The notes below the pieces were generated by a model. The model was not told the DNA's origin and did not search any database. It was given only the letters and a program-made list of their open reading frames with translations. Of a stretch of 64,000 nucleotides of DNA, positions 53,046 through 62,875 are shown one piece after another; positions within the stretch are counted from its first letter, which is position 1, and every line of letters starts with the position of its first letter. The DNA is from Variovorax sp. CF079 (GTDB lineage: Bacteria > Pseudomonadota > Gammaproteobacteria > Burkholderiales > Burkholderiaceae_C), in NCBI RefSeq assembly GCF_900101545.1, contig NZ_FMZU01000002.1, positions 124,001 to 188,000 of the forward strand. Direction: 5' to 3'. A program made the translations under genes and the position numbers.

Positions 53046-54662
53046 TCAGGGGGTCGCCGCCGGCGGGCGCTTCATCCAGCGGATCGGCTGCGCGATCACC
53101 GGCCTGGGCGGCGCGCCGTGGCGCACCAGCGTGGCGTCGAGCGCGGTGCCGGCCTCGTCGGCCAATGCCGCTTCGCGCGCGGCGGCGATCGCCGCCGCGC
53201 GCGCGGCCGGCGAGCCGTCGGGCAGCGGCGCCACGGCCAGATGATCGATCACGTGCAGCAGATTGCGCTTGCCGCGCTCGTTGGTGCTGCCGTAGCCCTT
53301 GATGAGCCGGCCGCACAGCGCGATCTCGTGGCCGAGACGCCAATCGGTGCGGGTGCCCTGCACGACGGCAGCCAGCCAGCGTTCGATCAGCGCCTGTTCT
53401 TCGGCGAAGCGGCTGCCGCGCTTGCGCAGCCAGCGCAGCGAGGCCAGCACGCGCAGCGAGGCCATGCCGGCGACCGAGTGGCTGCCGACCTTGAGCGGCA
53501 GGGCGAAGGGCGTCTTCCTTCGCCGGTCCCAGGCCGCGACGCGGTGCGCCAGCGAGGCCGGCAGCAGCGCCGCGAACTCGGGTGCGCCGGGCTTGAAGTG
53601 GTCATACACCTTGACGATGTCGTCCTCGCCGGCCTTGACCTCGTTGCGCACGCGCTGCGTGCGGCTGGCGCGGCTCTTGAGCTCGGCCACGCGCACGATG
53701 TCGTCGAAGGCCATCCACAGCGCGAGCCAGCGCGCCATCTCGCGCGTGACCGCGAAGCCGTTGGCGCCCGCAGGGTCGGGCGCGCGCTCGGCGGCCAGCA
53801 CCTGCTGCAGGCGTTCGAGGTAGAGCCCGGCATAGGCGTCGTCCTGGTAGTCGACGAGCCGTGCATGTCCGAGCGCGAGCATGTCGTGCACCGGCGGCGG
53901 GAAGGCGCGTGCCAACTCGGCGCTCAGCGTGGGCTGCACTGGCGCTTCGTCGCCTCCGCTCGACAGCAGTCGCGTCACCAGCGCGGCCTGCGCGCGCGGC
54001 ATGCCGACGATGTCGAAGGCCTTCGCGAAACCGCGCAGGCTGGCCGCCGCCATCTTGTTGAGCTTCTCGGGCGCGCTGGTGTCGCCGCCGCGCACCACCT
54101 GCTCGTAGGCCTCGCGCGGGAACGGGAACAGCCCGCTGCCCGCGATCGCGCCGAGCATCACCGCGCTGACCACCGTGCCGGCCTCGCGCGCCGCGGTGCC
54201 CATGTCGAACACATGGTGCTCGCGGCTGAAGGCCTTGACCACATCGAGCAGCCGCTGGGCATCGGCGCGCCCGTCACCGGGCTGCATGCGCTCGGCCGTG
54301 GTCAGCGTGCGGCCCGAGGAGGTGATGACCAGCGTGCGCTGCGGTGCGCTCATGCCATTGCCGACCTGGCGCGTGGTCTCCAGCAGCTCCGAGGAGACGA
54401 TGGCGTCGAGCGCGCCCGGCACCGGGCTCAGGCTGAACACCGGCCGGCGTCCGCCGAGCTCGGCCAGCGGCACCGGAAAGACCTCGATGTAGTAGGTGGT
54501 GGCGCCGGTGCGCTGCGCGACGCCGGGGATGGAGGTGCTCTGCGCGGCGTAGCCGGCATGACGCGCCGTATCGACCAGCCATTCGGTGAGCACGCCACCG
54601 CCTTCGCCGCCGAGGGCGCAGACGAGCAGGGTGATGGGTTGGGTTCGGTTCATCGTGGTCAT
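53046..54662 (-). CDS. iorB: Indolepyruvate ferredoxin oxidoreductase, beta subunit (long form)
   Basis: About 538 residues from ATG 54662. The N-terminal 200 residues are the gamma-type catalytic domain of pyruvate:ferredoxin oxidoreductases (LVCALGGEGGGVLTEWLVDT and GVAQRTGATTYYIEV). The C-terminal 300 form the DUF6537-type helical region seen in long IorB proteins. With IorA it oxidatively decarboxylates aryl-2-oxo acids to aryl-acyl-CoA, passing electrons to ferredoxin. Its start lies seven bases behind the iorA stop. Confidence 0.88.
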   Translation of the reverse strand: MTTMNRTQPITLLVCALGGEGGGVLTEWLVDTARHAGYAAQSTSIPGVAQRTGATTYYIEVFPVPLAELGGRRPVFSLSPVPGALDAIVSSELLETTRQVGNGMSAPQRTLVITSSGRTLTTAERMQPGDGRADAQRLLDVVKAFSREHHVFDMGTAAREAGTVVSAVMLGAIAGSGLFPFPREAYEQVVRGGDTSAPEKLNKMAAASLRGFAKAFDIVGMPRAQAALVTRLLSSGGDEAPVQPTLSAELARAFPPPVHDMLALGHARLVDYQDDAYAGLYLERLQQVLAAERAPDPAGANGFAVTREMARWLALWMAFDDIVRVAELKSRASRTQRVRNEVKAGEDDIVKVYDHFKPGAPEFAALLPASLAHRVAAWDRRRKTPFALPLKVGSHSVAGMASLRVLASLRWLRKRGSRFAEEQALIERWLAAVVQGTRTDWRLGHEIALCGRLIKGYGSTNERGKRNLLHVIDHLAVAPLPDGSPAARAAAIAAAREAALADEAGTALDATLVRHGAPPRPVIAQPIRWMKRPPAATP

Positions 54663-54669
54663 GTGGAGC

Positions 54670-56823
54670 TCACGCGGGTTGCAATGCGCGAACGATGGCA
54701 CCGCGCAGCGAGTGCAGCAGCCGCTCGTGCCACTTCGGGTTCTGCACCACCTCGGCGCGGTAGAAGCTGGGACACAGCGTGGCCGCATGCGCGTTCTCGC
54801 CGCACAGGCCGCAGCCGACGCAGCCGTCGATCACCACCGCGACCGGGTCGACCTTGAGCGGATCGGGGTTGTCCTTGATGGTGAGCGTGGGGCAGCCCGA
54901 GAGCCGGATGCAGGCGTGGTCGCCATTGCACACGTCCTCGTCGACGCCGTACTTCACGCGCACCACGCGCTCGCCCTTCTTCAACAGGCTGGCAATCCAG
55001 GGCTTGATGCGGCGCTGCCGCTCGAGCTGGCATTCGCCCTCGGCGATGATCACCTTGAGGCCGTTGAAGTCGCTCGTGAAGGCGTCGTTGAGCGTCTTGC
55101 GCATCTTCTCGACGTGGTAGGTGTGCACGGTGCGCAGCCACTGCACGCCCAGGCCCTTGAGGGTCGATTCGATGGTCTGGTTCTTGTCGACCAGGCTCTG
55201 CTGCTTGTCGACCGCATGCGCCTTCATCTCGTCGTCGGGCGTGGAGATGATGTCCTGCGTGCCGGTGGCCGAGGTGTAGCCGTTCTTGAAGATCAGGAGC
55301 ACCGCGTCGTCGCCGTTGAAGAGCGCGCTCTGCACGCCGGTGAGCAGCCCGTTGTGCCAGAAGCCGCCGTCGCCCATGATCGACAGCGCCCGTCGCTGCA
55401 TCATCGGCGACACGCCCGCGCGGCTCGCCAGGCTCATGCCGTAGCCCAGGATCGAGTGGCCCATCGAGAAGGGCTCGAAGGTGCCGAAGGCGTGGCAGCC
55501 GATGTCGGCCGCGATGTGCACCGGCCCGCTGTCCTGCTGCGCGAGCTTGAGCGCGGCGAACACGGGCCGCTCGGGGCAGCCGATGCAGAAGCTCGGCGGG
55601 CGGGCCGGCAGCGGCGCCTCGAGTTGCGTGGCCACCGCGGCGCGGCGGTCGCGGTTGCCCATGAGCCAGCCCTGGGCCGAGTCCTGTGCATGCTGCGGCA
55701 GGTAGCGTTGCGCGAACCGGCCGAGGCCGGTCGCCAGCACCTCGACGCCATATTCGCCGGCGGCCGGCAGCATGTCGCAGCCGTGCAGCGGCGTCTGGAT
55801 GTCGCGCCGGCGCAAGAGCGTCGCGATCTCCTGCTCGATGTACTCGGGCTGGCCTTCTTCCACCACCAGCACCGCGCGCTTGCCCACGCAGAAGTCGGCC
55901 ACCTGTTCGGGTACCAGCGGGTAGGCGACGTTGAGCACCAGCAGGGGAATGTCGGTCGCGCCGAAGGCGTCGGCCAGGCCGAGCTGCTGCAGGCTGCGGA
56001 TCAGCGCGTTGTAGAGCCCGCCCTGCACCACGATGCCGAGGTCGGCATGCGTGCCAGGGATCAGCTCGTTGAGCTGGTTCTCGGCGATGTAGCGGCGCGC
56101 GGCCGGCAGGCGCTCGTCGCCCTTCAGCTTCTCGTGGCGGAAGGTGACGGGCGGATGCGCGAGCCGCATGTAGTCGAAGCCGGCCGGCTCTTCCATCAGC
56201 GCGCGCGTCGAGATCAGCGGCGGAAGGTTGTTCTTGCACTCGAAGCTGCCGCGCACGTGGCAGGTACGGATGCGCAGCTCCATCATGCAGGGCATGTTGG
56301 AGTATTCCGAGAGCCGGAAGCCGTGCTCCACCATGTTCACCATCACGCCCAGGTCGGGCCGCGGATCGAGCAGGCACATGCTGGACTTGAGCGCATAGGC
56401 ATGGGTGCGCTCCTGAATGACGCTGGCGCCTTCGCCGTAGTCCTCGCCCACCACGATCAGCACGCCGCCCTGGACGCCGGGCGAAGACAGGTTGGACAGC
56501 GCATCGGCCGCCACGTTGGTGCCGACGATGGACTTCCAGGTTACGGCGCCGCGCAGCGGGTAGTGGATGGAGGCGCCGAGCATCGCCGCGGCGGAGGCCT
56601 CGTTGGAGCAGGCCTCGACGTGCACGCCCAACTCGTCCATGTAGGGCTTGGCCTGCACCATCACGTCGAGCAGGTGCGAGACCGGCGCGCCCTGGTAGCC
56701 GCCGACGTAGGCCACGCCCGACTGCAGCAGGCCCTTGGTGATCGCGAGGATGCCCTCGCCATGAAAGGTGTCGCCGGCGCCGAGGCGCAGGGCCTCGATC
56801 TCTTTGCTGAATGAAACTTCCAA
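54670..56823 (-). CDS. iorA: Indolepyruvate ferredoxin oxidoreductase, alpha subunit
   Basis: About 717 residues from a TTG at 56823, chosen for the GAGAGAAG ribosome site and the conserved EVSFSKEIEALRLGAGDTFH start; no ATG fits. It has the pyrimidine-binding domain (YQGAPVSHLLDVMVQAKPYM), a TPP-binding domain with SIMGDGGFWHNGLLTGV and IFKNGYTSATGTQD, and a C-terminal ferredoxin-like end with ACIRLSGCP and GCVGCGLCGENAHAATLCP for 4Fe-4S clusters. It works with IorB. The unusual TTG start could limit its level. Confidence 0.92.
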   Translation of the reverse strand: MEVSFSKEIEALRLGAGDTFHGEGILAITKGLLQSGVAYVGGYQGAPVSHLLDVMVQAKPYMDELGVHVEACSNEASAAAMLGASIHYPLRGAVTWKSIVGTNVAADALSNLSSPGVQGGVLIVVGEDYGEGASVIQERTHAYALKSSMCLLDPRPDLGVMVNMVEHGFRLSEYSNMPCMMELRIRTCHVRGSFECKNNLPPLISTRALMEEPAGFDYMRLAHPPVTFRHEKLKGDERLPAARRYIAENQLNELIPGTHADLGIVVQGGLYNALIRSLQQLGLADAFGATDIPLLVLNVAYPLVPEQVADFCVGKRAVLVVEEGQPEYIEQEIATLLRRRDIQTPLHGCDMLPAAGEYGVEVLATGLGRFAQRYLPQHAQDSAQGWLMGNRDRRAAVATQLEAPLPARPPSFCIGCPERPVFAALKLAQQDSGPVHIAADIGCHAFGTFEPFSMGHSILGYGMSLASRAGVSPMMQRRALSIMGDGGFWHNGLLTGVQSALFNGDDAVLLIFKNGYTSATGTQDIISTPDDEMKAHAVDKQQSLVDKNQTIESTLKGLGVQWLRTVHTYHVEKMRKTLNDAFTSDFNGLKVIIAEGECQLERQRRIKPWIASLLKKGERVVRVKYGVDEDVCNGDHACIRLSGCPTLTIKDNPDPLKVDPVAVVIDGCVGCGLCGENAHAATLCPSFYRAEVVQNPKWHERLLHSLRGAIVRALQPA

Positions 56824-56842
56824 AGGTCTTCTCTCGTGGGGA

Positions 56843-57460
56843 TTACTTGCGGCCCGGGAAGCGGGCCAGGTAGTAGGCGAGGGTGTCCAGGTCCTCGTTC
56901 GGGATGCGGCCGACCGCCTCGGCCATGGCCATCGTGTAGCCGACGCGTTTGCCGGACTTGAATTCGCGCAGCGTGAGTTGCAGGTAGTCCTCGCGCTGCT
57001 GCGCGATGCGCGGAACCTGCTGGCCGCCGCTGAAATCGGCACCATGGCAGAACACGCATTTGTGTTCCTGCGCCAGGGCCTGGCCACGGGTCATGCGTGC
57101 CGCATCGGGCGGCGTCGCCGGTGCCGGCACAGGCACCGGCGGCAGCGTGGCGATGAAATCGGAGAAGCCGCGCAGGTCATCGTCCTTCATGGTCTTGGCC
57201 ACCGCGGTCATGGCCTCGTTCGCGCGCCGGCCTTCGCGAAACAGGAACAGCTGCGAGATCGCGTAGAAGGAGTGCTGGCCGGCCAGCACCGGCGTGCCCG
57301 GCATCTCGCTGCGCCCGTTGGCGCCGTGGCAGGCCACGCACAGCGCCGCATAGCGCTGCGCGTACGCGCCCGCCGAAGGGGCCTGGGCGCCGGCCGGCGC
57401 CGCGAGCCAGAGAAACGCTGTCGCTGCGGCCGTGAATGCGAAGGTTCGCGTTCCTCTCAT
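56843..57460 (-). CDS. Diheme c-type cytochrome
   Basis: A 205-residue protein with a signal peptide (FAFTAAATAFLWLAAPAGAQ). Two cytochrome c domains hold YAALCVACHGANGR and HKCVFCHGADFSGG. It is a c4-like electron carrier. One-base overlap (TGATG) with the upstream PQQ-dehydrogenase-like gene suggests translational coupling, and it may accept that enzyme's electrons in the periplasm. Confidence 0.9.
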   Translation of the reverse strand: MRGTRTFAFTAAATAFLWLAAPAGAQAPSAGAYAQRYAALCVACHGANGRSEMPGTPVLAGQHSFYAISQLFLFREGRRANEAMTAVAKTMKDDDLRGFSDFIATLPPVPVPAPATPPDAARMTRGQALAQEHKCVFCHGADFSGGQQVPRIAQQREDYLQLTLREFKSGKRVGYTMAMAEAVGRIPNEDLDTLAYYLARFPGRK

Positions 57461-58653
57461 CACTTGCCGTAGCTGATGCGGTAGATGGCGCCCGCGTGGT
57501 CGTCGCTCACCAGCAGCGAGCCGTCCTTCAGCACCAGGAAATCGGCCGGGCGCCCGAGGTAGCTGTTGTTCTCGACGAAGCCGGTCATGAAGGGCTCGAC
57601 CTTGGCGCCGCCCTTGCCGTCGGGCCAGGCGACCGCGACGTCGGCGTACTTGATCGTGCGGTTCCACGGGCCGTGGCGGGCGATGAACATCGCGCCCTGG
57701 TACTTGGCCGGGAACATCTTGCCGCGGTAGAAGTTGAGGCCCAGCGAACCGGCATGCGGCCCGAGCAGCGCGGCGGGCTTCGTGTAGTCGCCGCACGACT
57801 TGCCCCAGCCGAATTCCGGATCGGCGATGTTGCCCTGGTGGCAGAACGGATAGCCGAAGTGCTGGTTCGGCCCGGTGACGACGTTGAGCTCGTCGTTGGG
57901 CAGGTCCTCGCTCATCCAGTCGCGGCCGTTGTCGGTGAACCAGAGCCGGTCGGTCTTGGGGTCGAAGTCGAAACCCACCGTATTGCGCACGCCGCTCGCG
58001 ATGGTCTCCATGCCGCTGCCGTCGAGGTTCATGCGATAGATCTTGGCGTACTCGCCGGGGTCGCAGATGTTGCAGGGCGCGCCGATCGCGAAGTAGAGCT
58101 TGTCCTTGTGGATGCGCAGGTACTTCCAGCTGTGGTCCTCGCCGCCGGGCAGCTTGTCGTAGAGCACGACCGGCGTGCCGGGGTTGTCCAGCTTCGAATC
58201 GATGTTGTCGTAGCGCAGGATCTGCTTGTGCGTGGCCAGGTAGAGCGCGCCCTTGTGGTACTCGAGGCCGGTGGCCTTCTCCATCTTGTCGATGATGGTC
58301 TTGACCTCGCGCGCGTTGCCCTTGGGAGTGATCGCATAGACCTTGTTGGCGACGAACAGCGTGCTCACGAACACGGTGTCGTTGGCGCCCTGGCGGAGTT
58401 CGCGGGCGTCGAGCACGCCCGAGGCCCAGGTCTCGACCTTGAAGCCCGGCGGCAGCTTGAACTTGGCGGTCGGCAGCTTGTCGGCCGGGGTCGGAATCGG
58501 GAAGGCCGGCACCGGCGCCATGCGCGTGGCGGCCTCGGTCTTCGGGCGGCCCTTGGCCCAGCCCGGCTCTTCGGCGGGCGGTTGCTGGGCCGTGGCGGAG
58601 AGGGCGGCGCATAGCAGCGCGGCCATTGCACAGAACGAGCGGGTCTTCGGCAT
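57460..58653 (-). CDS. PQQ-dependent sugar/sorbosone-dehydrogenase-like beta-propeller
   Basis: A 397-residue protein with a signal peptide (to about ATAQQ). GASGVRN-type propeller motifs such as IASGVRNTVGFDFDPKTDRL, RLWFTDNGRDWMSEDLPNDE and LVSDDHAGAIYRISYGK match soluble PQQ glucose/sorbosone dehydrogenases. The cysteines in GAPCNICDPGEYAK may form a disulphide. Its likely acceptor is the coupled diheme cytochrome. It heads the operon opposite a LysR gene. Substrate unknown: an aldose or an aromatic alcohol/aldehyde. Confidence 0.87.
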   Translation of the reverse strand: MPKTRSFCAMAALLCAALSATAQQPPAEEPGWAKGRPKTEAATRMAPVPAFPIPTPADKLPTAKFKLPPGFKVETWASGVLDARELRQGANDTVFVSTLFVANKVYAITPKGNAREVKTIIDKMEKATGLEYHKGALYLATHKQILRYDNIDSKLDNPGTPVVLYDKLPGGEDHSWKYLRIHKDKLYFAIGAPCNICDPGEYAKIYRMNLDGSGMETIASGVRNTVGFDFDPKTDRLWFTDNGRDWMSEDLPNDELNVVTGPNQHFGYPFCHQGNIADPEFGWGKSCGDYTKPAALLGPHAGSLGLNFYRGKMFPAKYQGAMFIARHGPWNRTIKYADVAVAWPDGKGGAKVEPFMTGFVENNSYLGRPADFLVLKDGSLLVSDDHAGAIYRISYGK

Positions 58654-58739
58654 GGCGATGTCTCCTTTCTACGTTGTTCGAAGCGGCGAGTGTGGGACGC
58701 ATGCCGCCCGGGTTCAATAGAATAATCGAGCTAAGCGAC

Positions 58740-59651
58740 ATGAATGCCATGCATATCGACACCATCGATCTGAACCTGCTGCGCCTGTTCGACGCCGTCT
58801 ACCGCGCGCGCAGCGTGAGCCGCGCCGCCGATTCGCTGGGCCTCACCCAGCCGGCCGCGAGCCACGGCCTGGGCCGGCTGCGGCTGCTGCTGGAGGACGC
58901 GCTGTTCACGCGTACCGCCGGCGGCGTGGCGCCGACGCCGCGCGCCGAGCGGCTCGCCGTCGCCGTGCAGTCGGCGCTCGGCACGCTGGAGGAGGCGCTC
59001 AACGAGCCCGACCGCTTCGAGCCCACGGCCTCGCGCAAGACCTTCCGCATCCACATGAGCGACATCGGCGAGGGCCGCTTCCTGCCCGCGCTGATGGCGC
59101 GCCTGGGCGAGCTCGCGCCCGGCGTGCGGCTGGAGACCCTGCCGCTCGCGCCGACCGAGATCGCGCCCGCGCTCGACAGCGGCCGCATCGACTTCGCCTT
59201 CGGCTTCCTGCCCAAGGTGCGCGACACGCAGCGCGTCCATCTGCTGAAGGACCGCTACATCGTGCTGCTGCGCAAGGGCCATCCTTTCACGCGCGGGCGG
59301 CGCAGCGGCAAGGCGCTGCTGGAGGCGCTGCAGAAGCTGGAGTACGTGGCGGTGCGCACGCACGCCGAAACGCTGCGCATCCTGCAACTGCTCAACCTCG
59401 AGGACCGCGTGCGCCTGACCACCGAGCACTTCATGGTGCTGCCGGCCATCGTGCGCGCCACCGACCTGGCGGTCGTGATGCCGCGCAACATCGCGCGCGG
59501 CTTCGCGGAAGAGGGCGGCTACGCCATCGTCGAGCCGGCCTTTCCGCTGCGCGACTTCACCGTGTCGCTGCACTGGAGCAAGCGCTTCGAGGCGGATCCG
59601 GCGAACAGCTGGCTCAGGGGGGTGATGAGGGAGTTGTTCGGGGAGGGGTGA
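58740..59651 (+). CDS. LysR-family regulator (NodD/NahR-like)
   Basis: A 303-residue LysR protein. HTH: LLRLFDAVYRARSVSRAADS, LGLTQPAASHGLGRLRLLLE. The effector domain, KTFRIHMSDIGEGRFLPALM and VVMPRNIARGFAEEGGYAIV, places it in the NodD/NahR group that often senses aromatic acids. It is divergent from the PQQ-IorAB operon, 86 bases apart, and probably activates it with an aromatic inducer. Confidence 0.9.
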   Translation: MNAMHIDTIDLNLLRLFDAVYRARSVSRAADSLGLTQPAASHGLGRLRLLLEDALFTRTAGGVAPTPRAERLAVAVQSALGTLEEALNEPDRFEPTASRKTFRIHMSDIGEGRFLPALMARLGELAPGVRLETLPLAPTEIAPALDSGRIDFAFGFLPKVRDTQRVHLLKDRYIVLLRKGHPFTRGRRSGKALLEALQKLEYVAVRTHAETLRILQLLNLEDRVRLTTEHFMVLPAIVRATDLAVVMPRNIARGFAEEGGYAIVEPAFPLRDFTVSLHWSKRFEADPANSWLRGVMRELFGEG

Positions 59652-59757
59652 GGCGGGCTTGCCGCTATGCTCGGACCTGCGCGATTTCACACGGCAGGGA
59701 GTAAAGAAAAATGACTGTTGTCACCGGAAAGCGTTTGTCCGTTGCCAGGGCGGCCTC

Positions 59758-60357
59758 ATGAGCGCCGCGGGGCCGTCGCTTGCGCTCGAAGCTATCACGC
59801 AGCGCATCTTCGTCTTGCGCGGGCAGAAGGTGCTGCTCGACAGCGATCTGGCCGATTTGTATGGCGTAGACACGCGCCGCCTCAATGAGCAGGTGCGCCG
59901 CAATCGAGAGCGCTTCCCGAAGGATTTCATTTTCGAGCTGACGCGTGAGGAGTACACCAACTTGAAGTCGCAATTTGCGACATCAAGCTGGGGTGGCCGG
60001 CGCAAGTTGCCGCTGGCGTTCACGGAACACGGCGCGATCATGACCGCGACCTTGCTGAGCAGCCCGCGTGCGGTGGACGTATCGGTCTATGTGGTGCGGG
60101 CGTTTGTGCAATTGCGCGAACTGGCTCGCAGTCACGCAGACTTGGCCAAACGCCTCGATGCGTTGGAGGAAAAAACCGAGTTGATCGCGATGCAGCATGA
60201 CGCCTTTAGTCGTAACACGCGCGTTCAACTGCGCCAGCTTTTCGATGCGTTGCGCGAACTTACCGCCCACCCTGAACCGCCGAAACGGACCATCGGATTT
60301 GTGCCGCCCCAGGAGAAGAAGAACGCGAAGAGTTCGCGAGGCAAAAGCAAGAGGTAG
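59758..60357 (+). CDS. ORF6N-domain protein
   Basis: A 199-residue protein. ITQRIFVLRGQKVLLDSDLA, LADLYGVDTRRLNEQVRRN and RFPKDFIFELTREEYTNLKS define ORF6N, a DNA-binding/phage antirepressor-like domain. AFTEHGAIMTATLLSSPRAV and a coiled helix with ELARSHADLAKRLDALEE follow; the tail is basic. Such genes travel with phages and other mobile DNA. The region is less GC-rich than the flanking operons, and a truncated gene fragment follows directly, consistent with insertion. Confidence 0.87.
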   Translation: MSAAGPSLALEAITQRIFVLRGQKVLLDSDLADLYGVDTRRLNEQVRRNRERFPKDFIFELTREEYTNLKSQFATSSWGGRRKLPLAFTEHGAIMTATLLSSPRAVDVSVYVVRAFVQLRELARSHADLAKRLDALEEKTELIAMQHDAFSRNTRVQLRQLFDALRELTAHPEPPKRTIGFVPPQEKKNAKSSRGKSKR

Positions 60358-60373
60358 AGCCAAACCCGCCTCC

Positions 60374-60472
60374 TCAAGGCAGGTTCTCCCTGGAGATCAC
60401 CGGGCTGCGCGTGCTCTCCACGCCGGCCAGCACCTCGCGCTGGTCGCGCAGGTTGGTGAAGACCGTGCTCAA
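60374..60472 (-). pseudogene. C-terminal fragment of an unidentified gene
   Basis: The minus strand shows a coding-looking tail of 32 residues, FTNLRDQREVLAGVESTRSP then VISRENLP and a TGA. It lies between the ORF6N gene and the Rrf2 gene. No start or upstream domain remains. It appears to be the leftover 3' end of a gene cut by the rearrangement that brought the ORF6N gene. I do not recognise the parent. Confidence 0.4.
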
Positions 60473-60508
60473 GGGCGGGCAGATGGGGGAGAGGCGTGTT
60501 CGAGCGTC

Positions 60509-61054
60509 TCACGAACGCTTCGTCGCCAGCATCCGCCCCAGCGCGAAGACCGAGTTGGGCGTGTCCGGAAGCAGTGGCTTGGCTCGCGCGGAAGAGGCCG
60601 GGGCCCGCCGCTCGGCCTGCTTGCTTTCGGGCTGCATGCCGCTCGCGATCTGTTCGTCGACCAGGCTTTGGAGTGTGACGGCATCGAGGAACTCGACGGC
60701 GCAACGGTTCACCGAGGCCCAGAGTTCGTCCGTCGCATAGCGGCTCGGGTGGCCGGGAGCAGCGGCTCGCCCTTGCTTCGCCGCCTCGGCGGCGGCAGGG
60801 TCGTCGATCGCAAAGATGATGTCCGCCACGCTGATGTCCGCAGCCTTGCGGCCGAGCGAGTAGCCGCCGCCGGGCCCGCGCGTCGACACCACCAGACCGT
60901 GGCGGCGCAGCTTGCCGAACAGCTGTTCCAGATGGGAGAGGGACACCTGCTGGCGGCGGCTGATGCTGGCCAGGTTGACCGGGTCCGCCTGTCCGTGGAG
61001 GGCCACATCGATCATCGCGCTGACGGCGAAACGACCTCGGGTGGTGAGTCGCAT
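60509..61054 (-). CDS. Rrf2/IscR-family regulator lacking cluster cysteines
   Basis: A 181-residue protein. The winged helix is textbook Rrf2: MRLTTRGRFAVSAMIDVALH, ISRRQQVSLSHLEQLFGKLR, RGPGGGYSLGRKAADISVAD. Where IscR has three cysteines (92, 98, 104) for its 2Fe-2S cluster, this one has none: AAKQGRAAAPGHPSRYATDE. Only one Cys is present, at 118. It cannot bind a cluster in the IscR way, so it is probably a cluster-independent repressor or senses something else. It is divergent from xdhA by 240 bases. Confidence 0.85.
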   Translation of the reverse strand: MRLTTRGRFAVSAMIDVALHGQADPVNLASISRRQQVSLSHLEQLFGKLRRHGLVVSTRGPGGGYSLGRKAADISVADIIFAIDDPAAAEAAKQGRAAAPGHPSRYATDELWASVNRCAVEFLDAVTLQSLVDEQIASGMQPESKQAERRAPASSARAKPLLPDTPNSVFALGRMLATKRS

Positions 61055-61293
61055 CGAATGTTCTTCTTTCCTTTGCGTTCGACCCTTGGAGGCCGAAGTG
61101 ACCCGGCGGGACGTGGAGCGCGGATCTTAGCCGTCGGCTCGGCTGGCTCGCGCCTAGACCAAGGGTTTTCCCGGGCGTCACATACCGGCCCCCACATAGG
61201 CCATATGGGCACGATGGTATGCATGCGGCTTGTGAAAGGACTAACTTCGCAGGCACGGTTTTTGATCGCCACCACGAGTTGCCTCCCACGAGC

Positions 61294-62874
<1,581 letters not shown>

Positions 62875-62875
62875 G

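Noticed and set aside
54586..56814. 742-codon plus-strand open frame
   Set aside because: Antisense to iorA and iorB, whose motifs are unambiguous.
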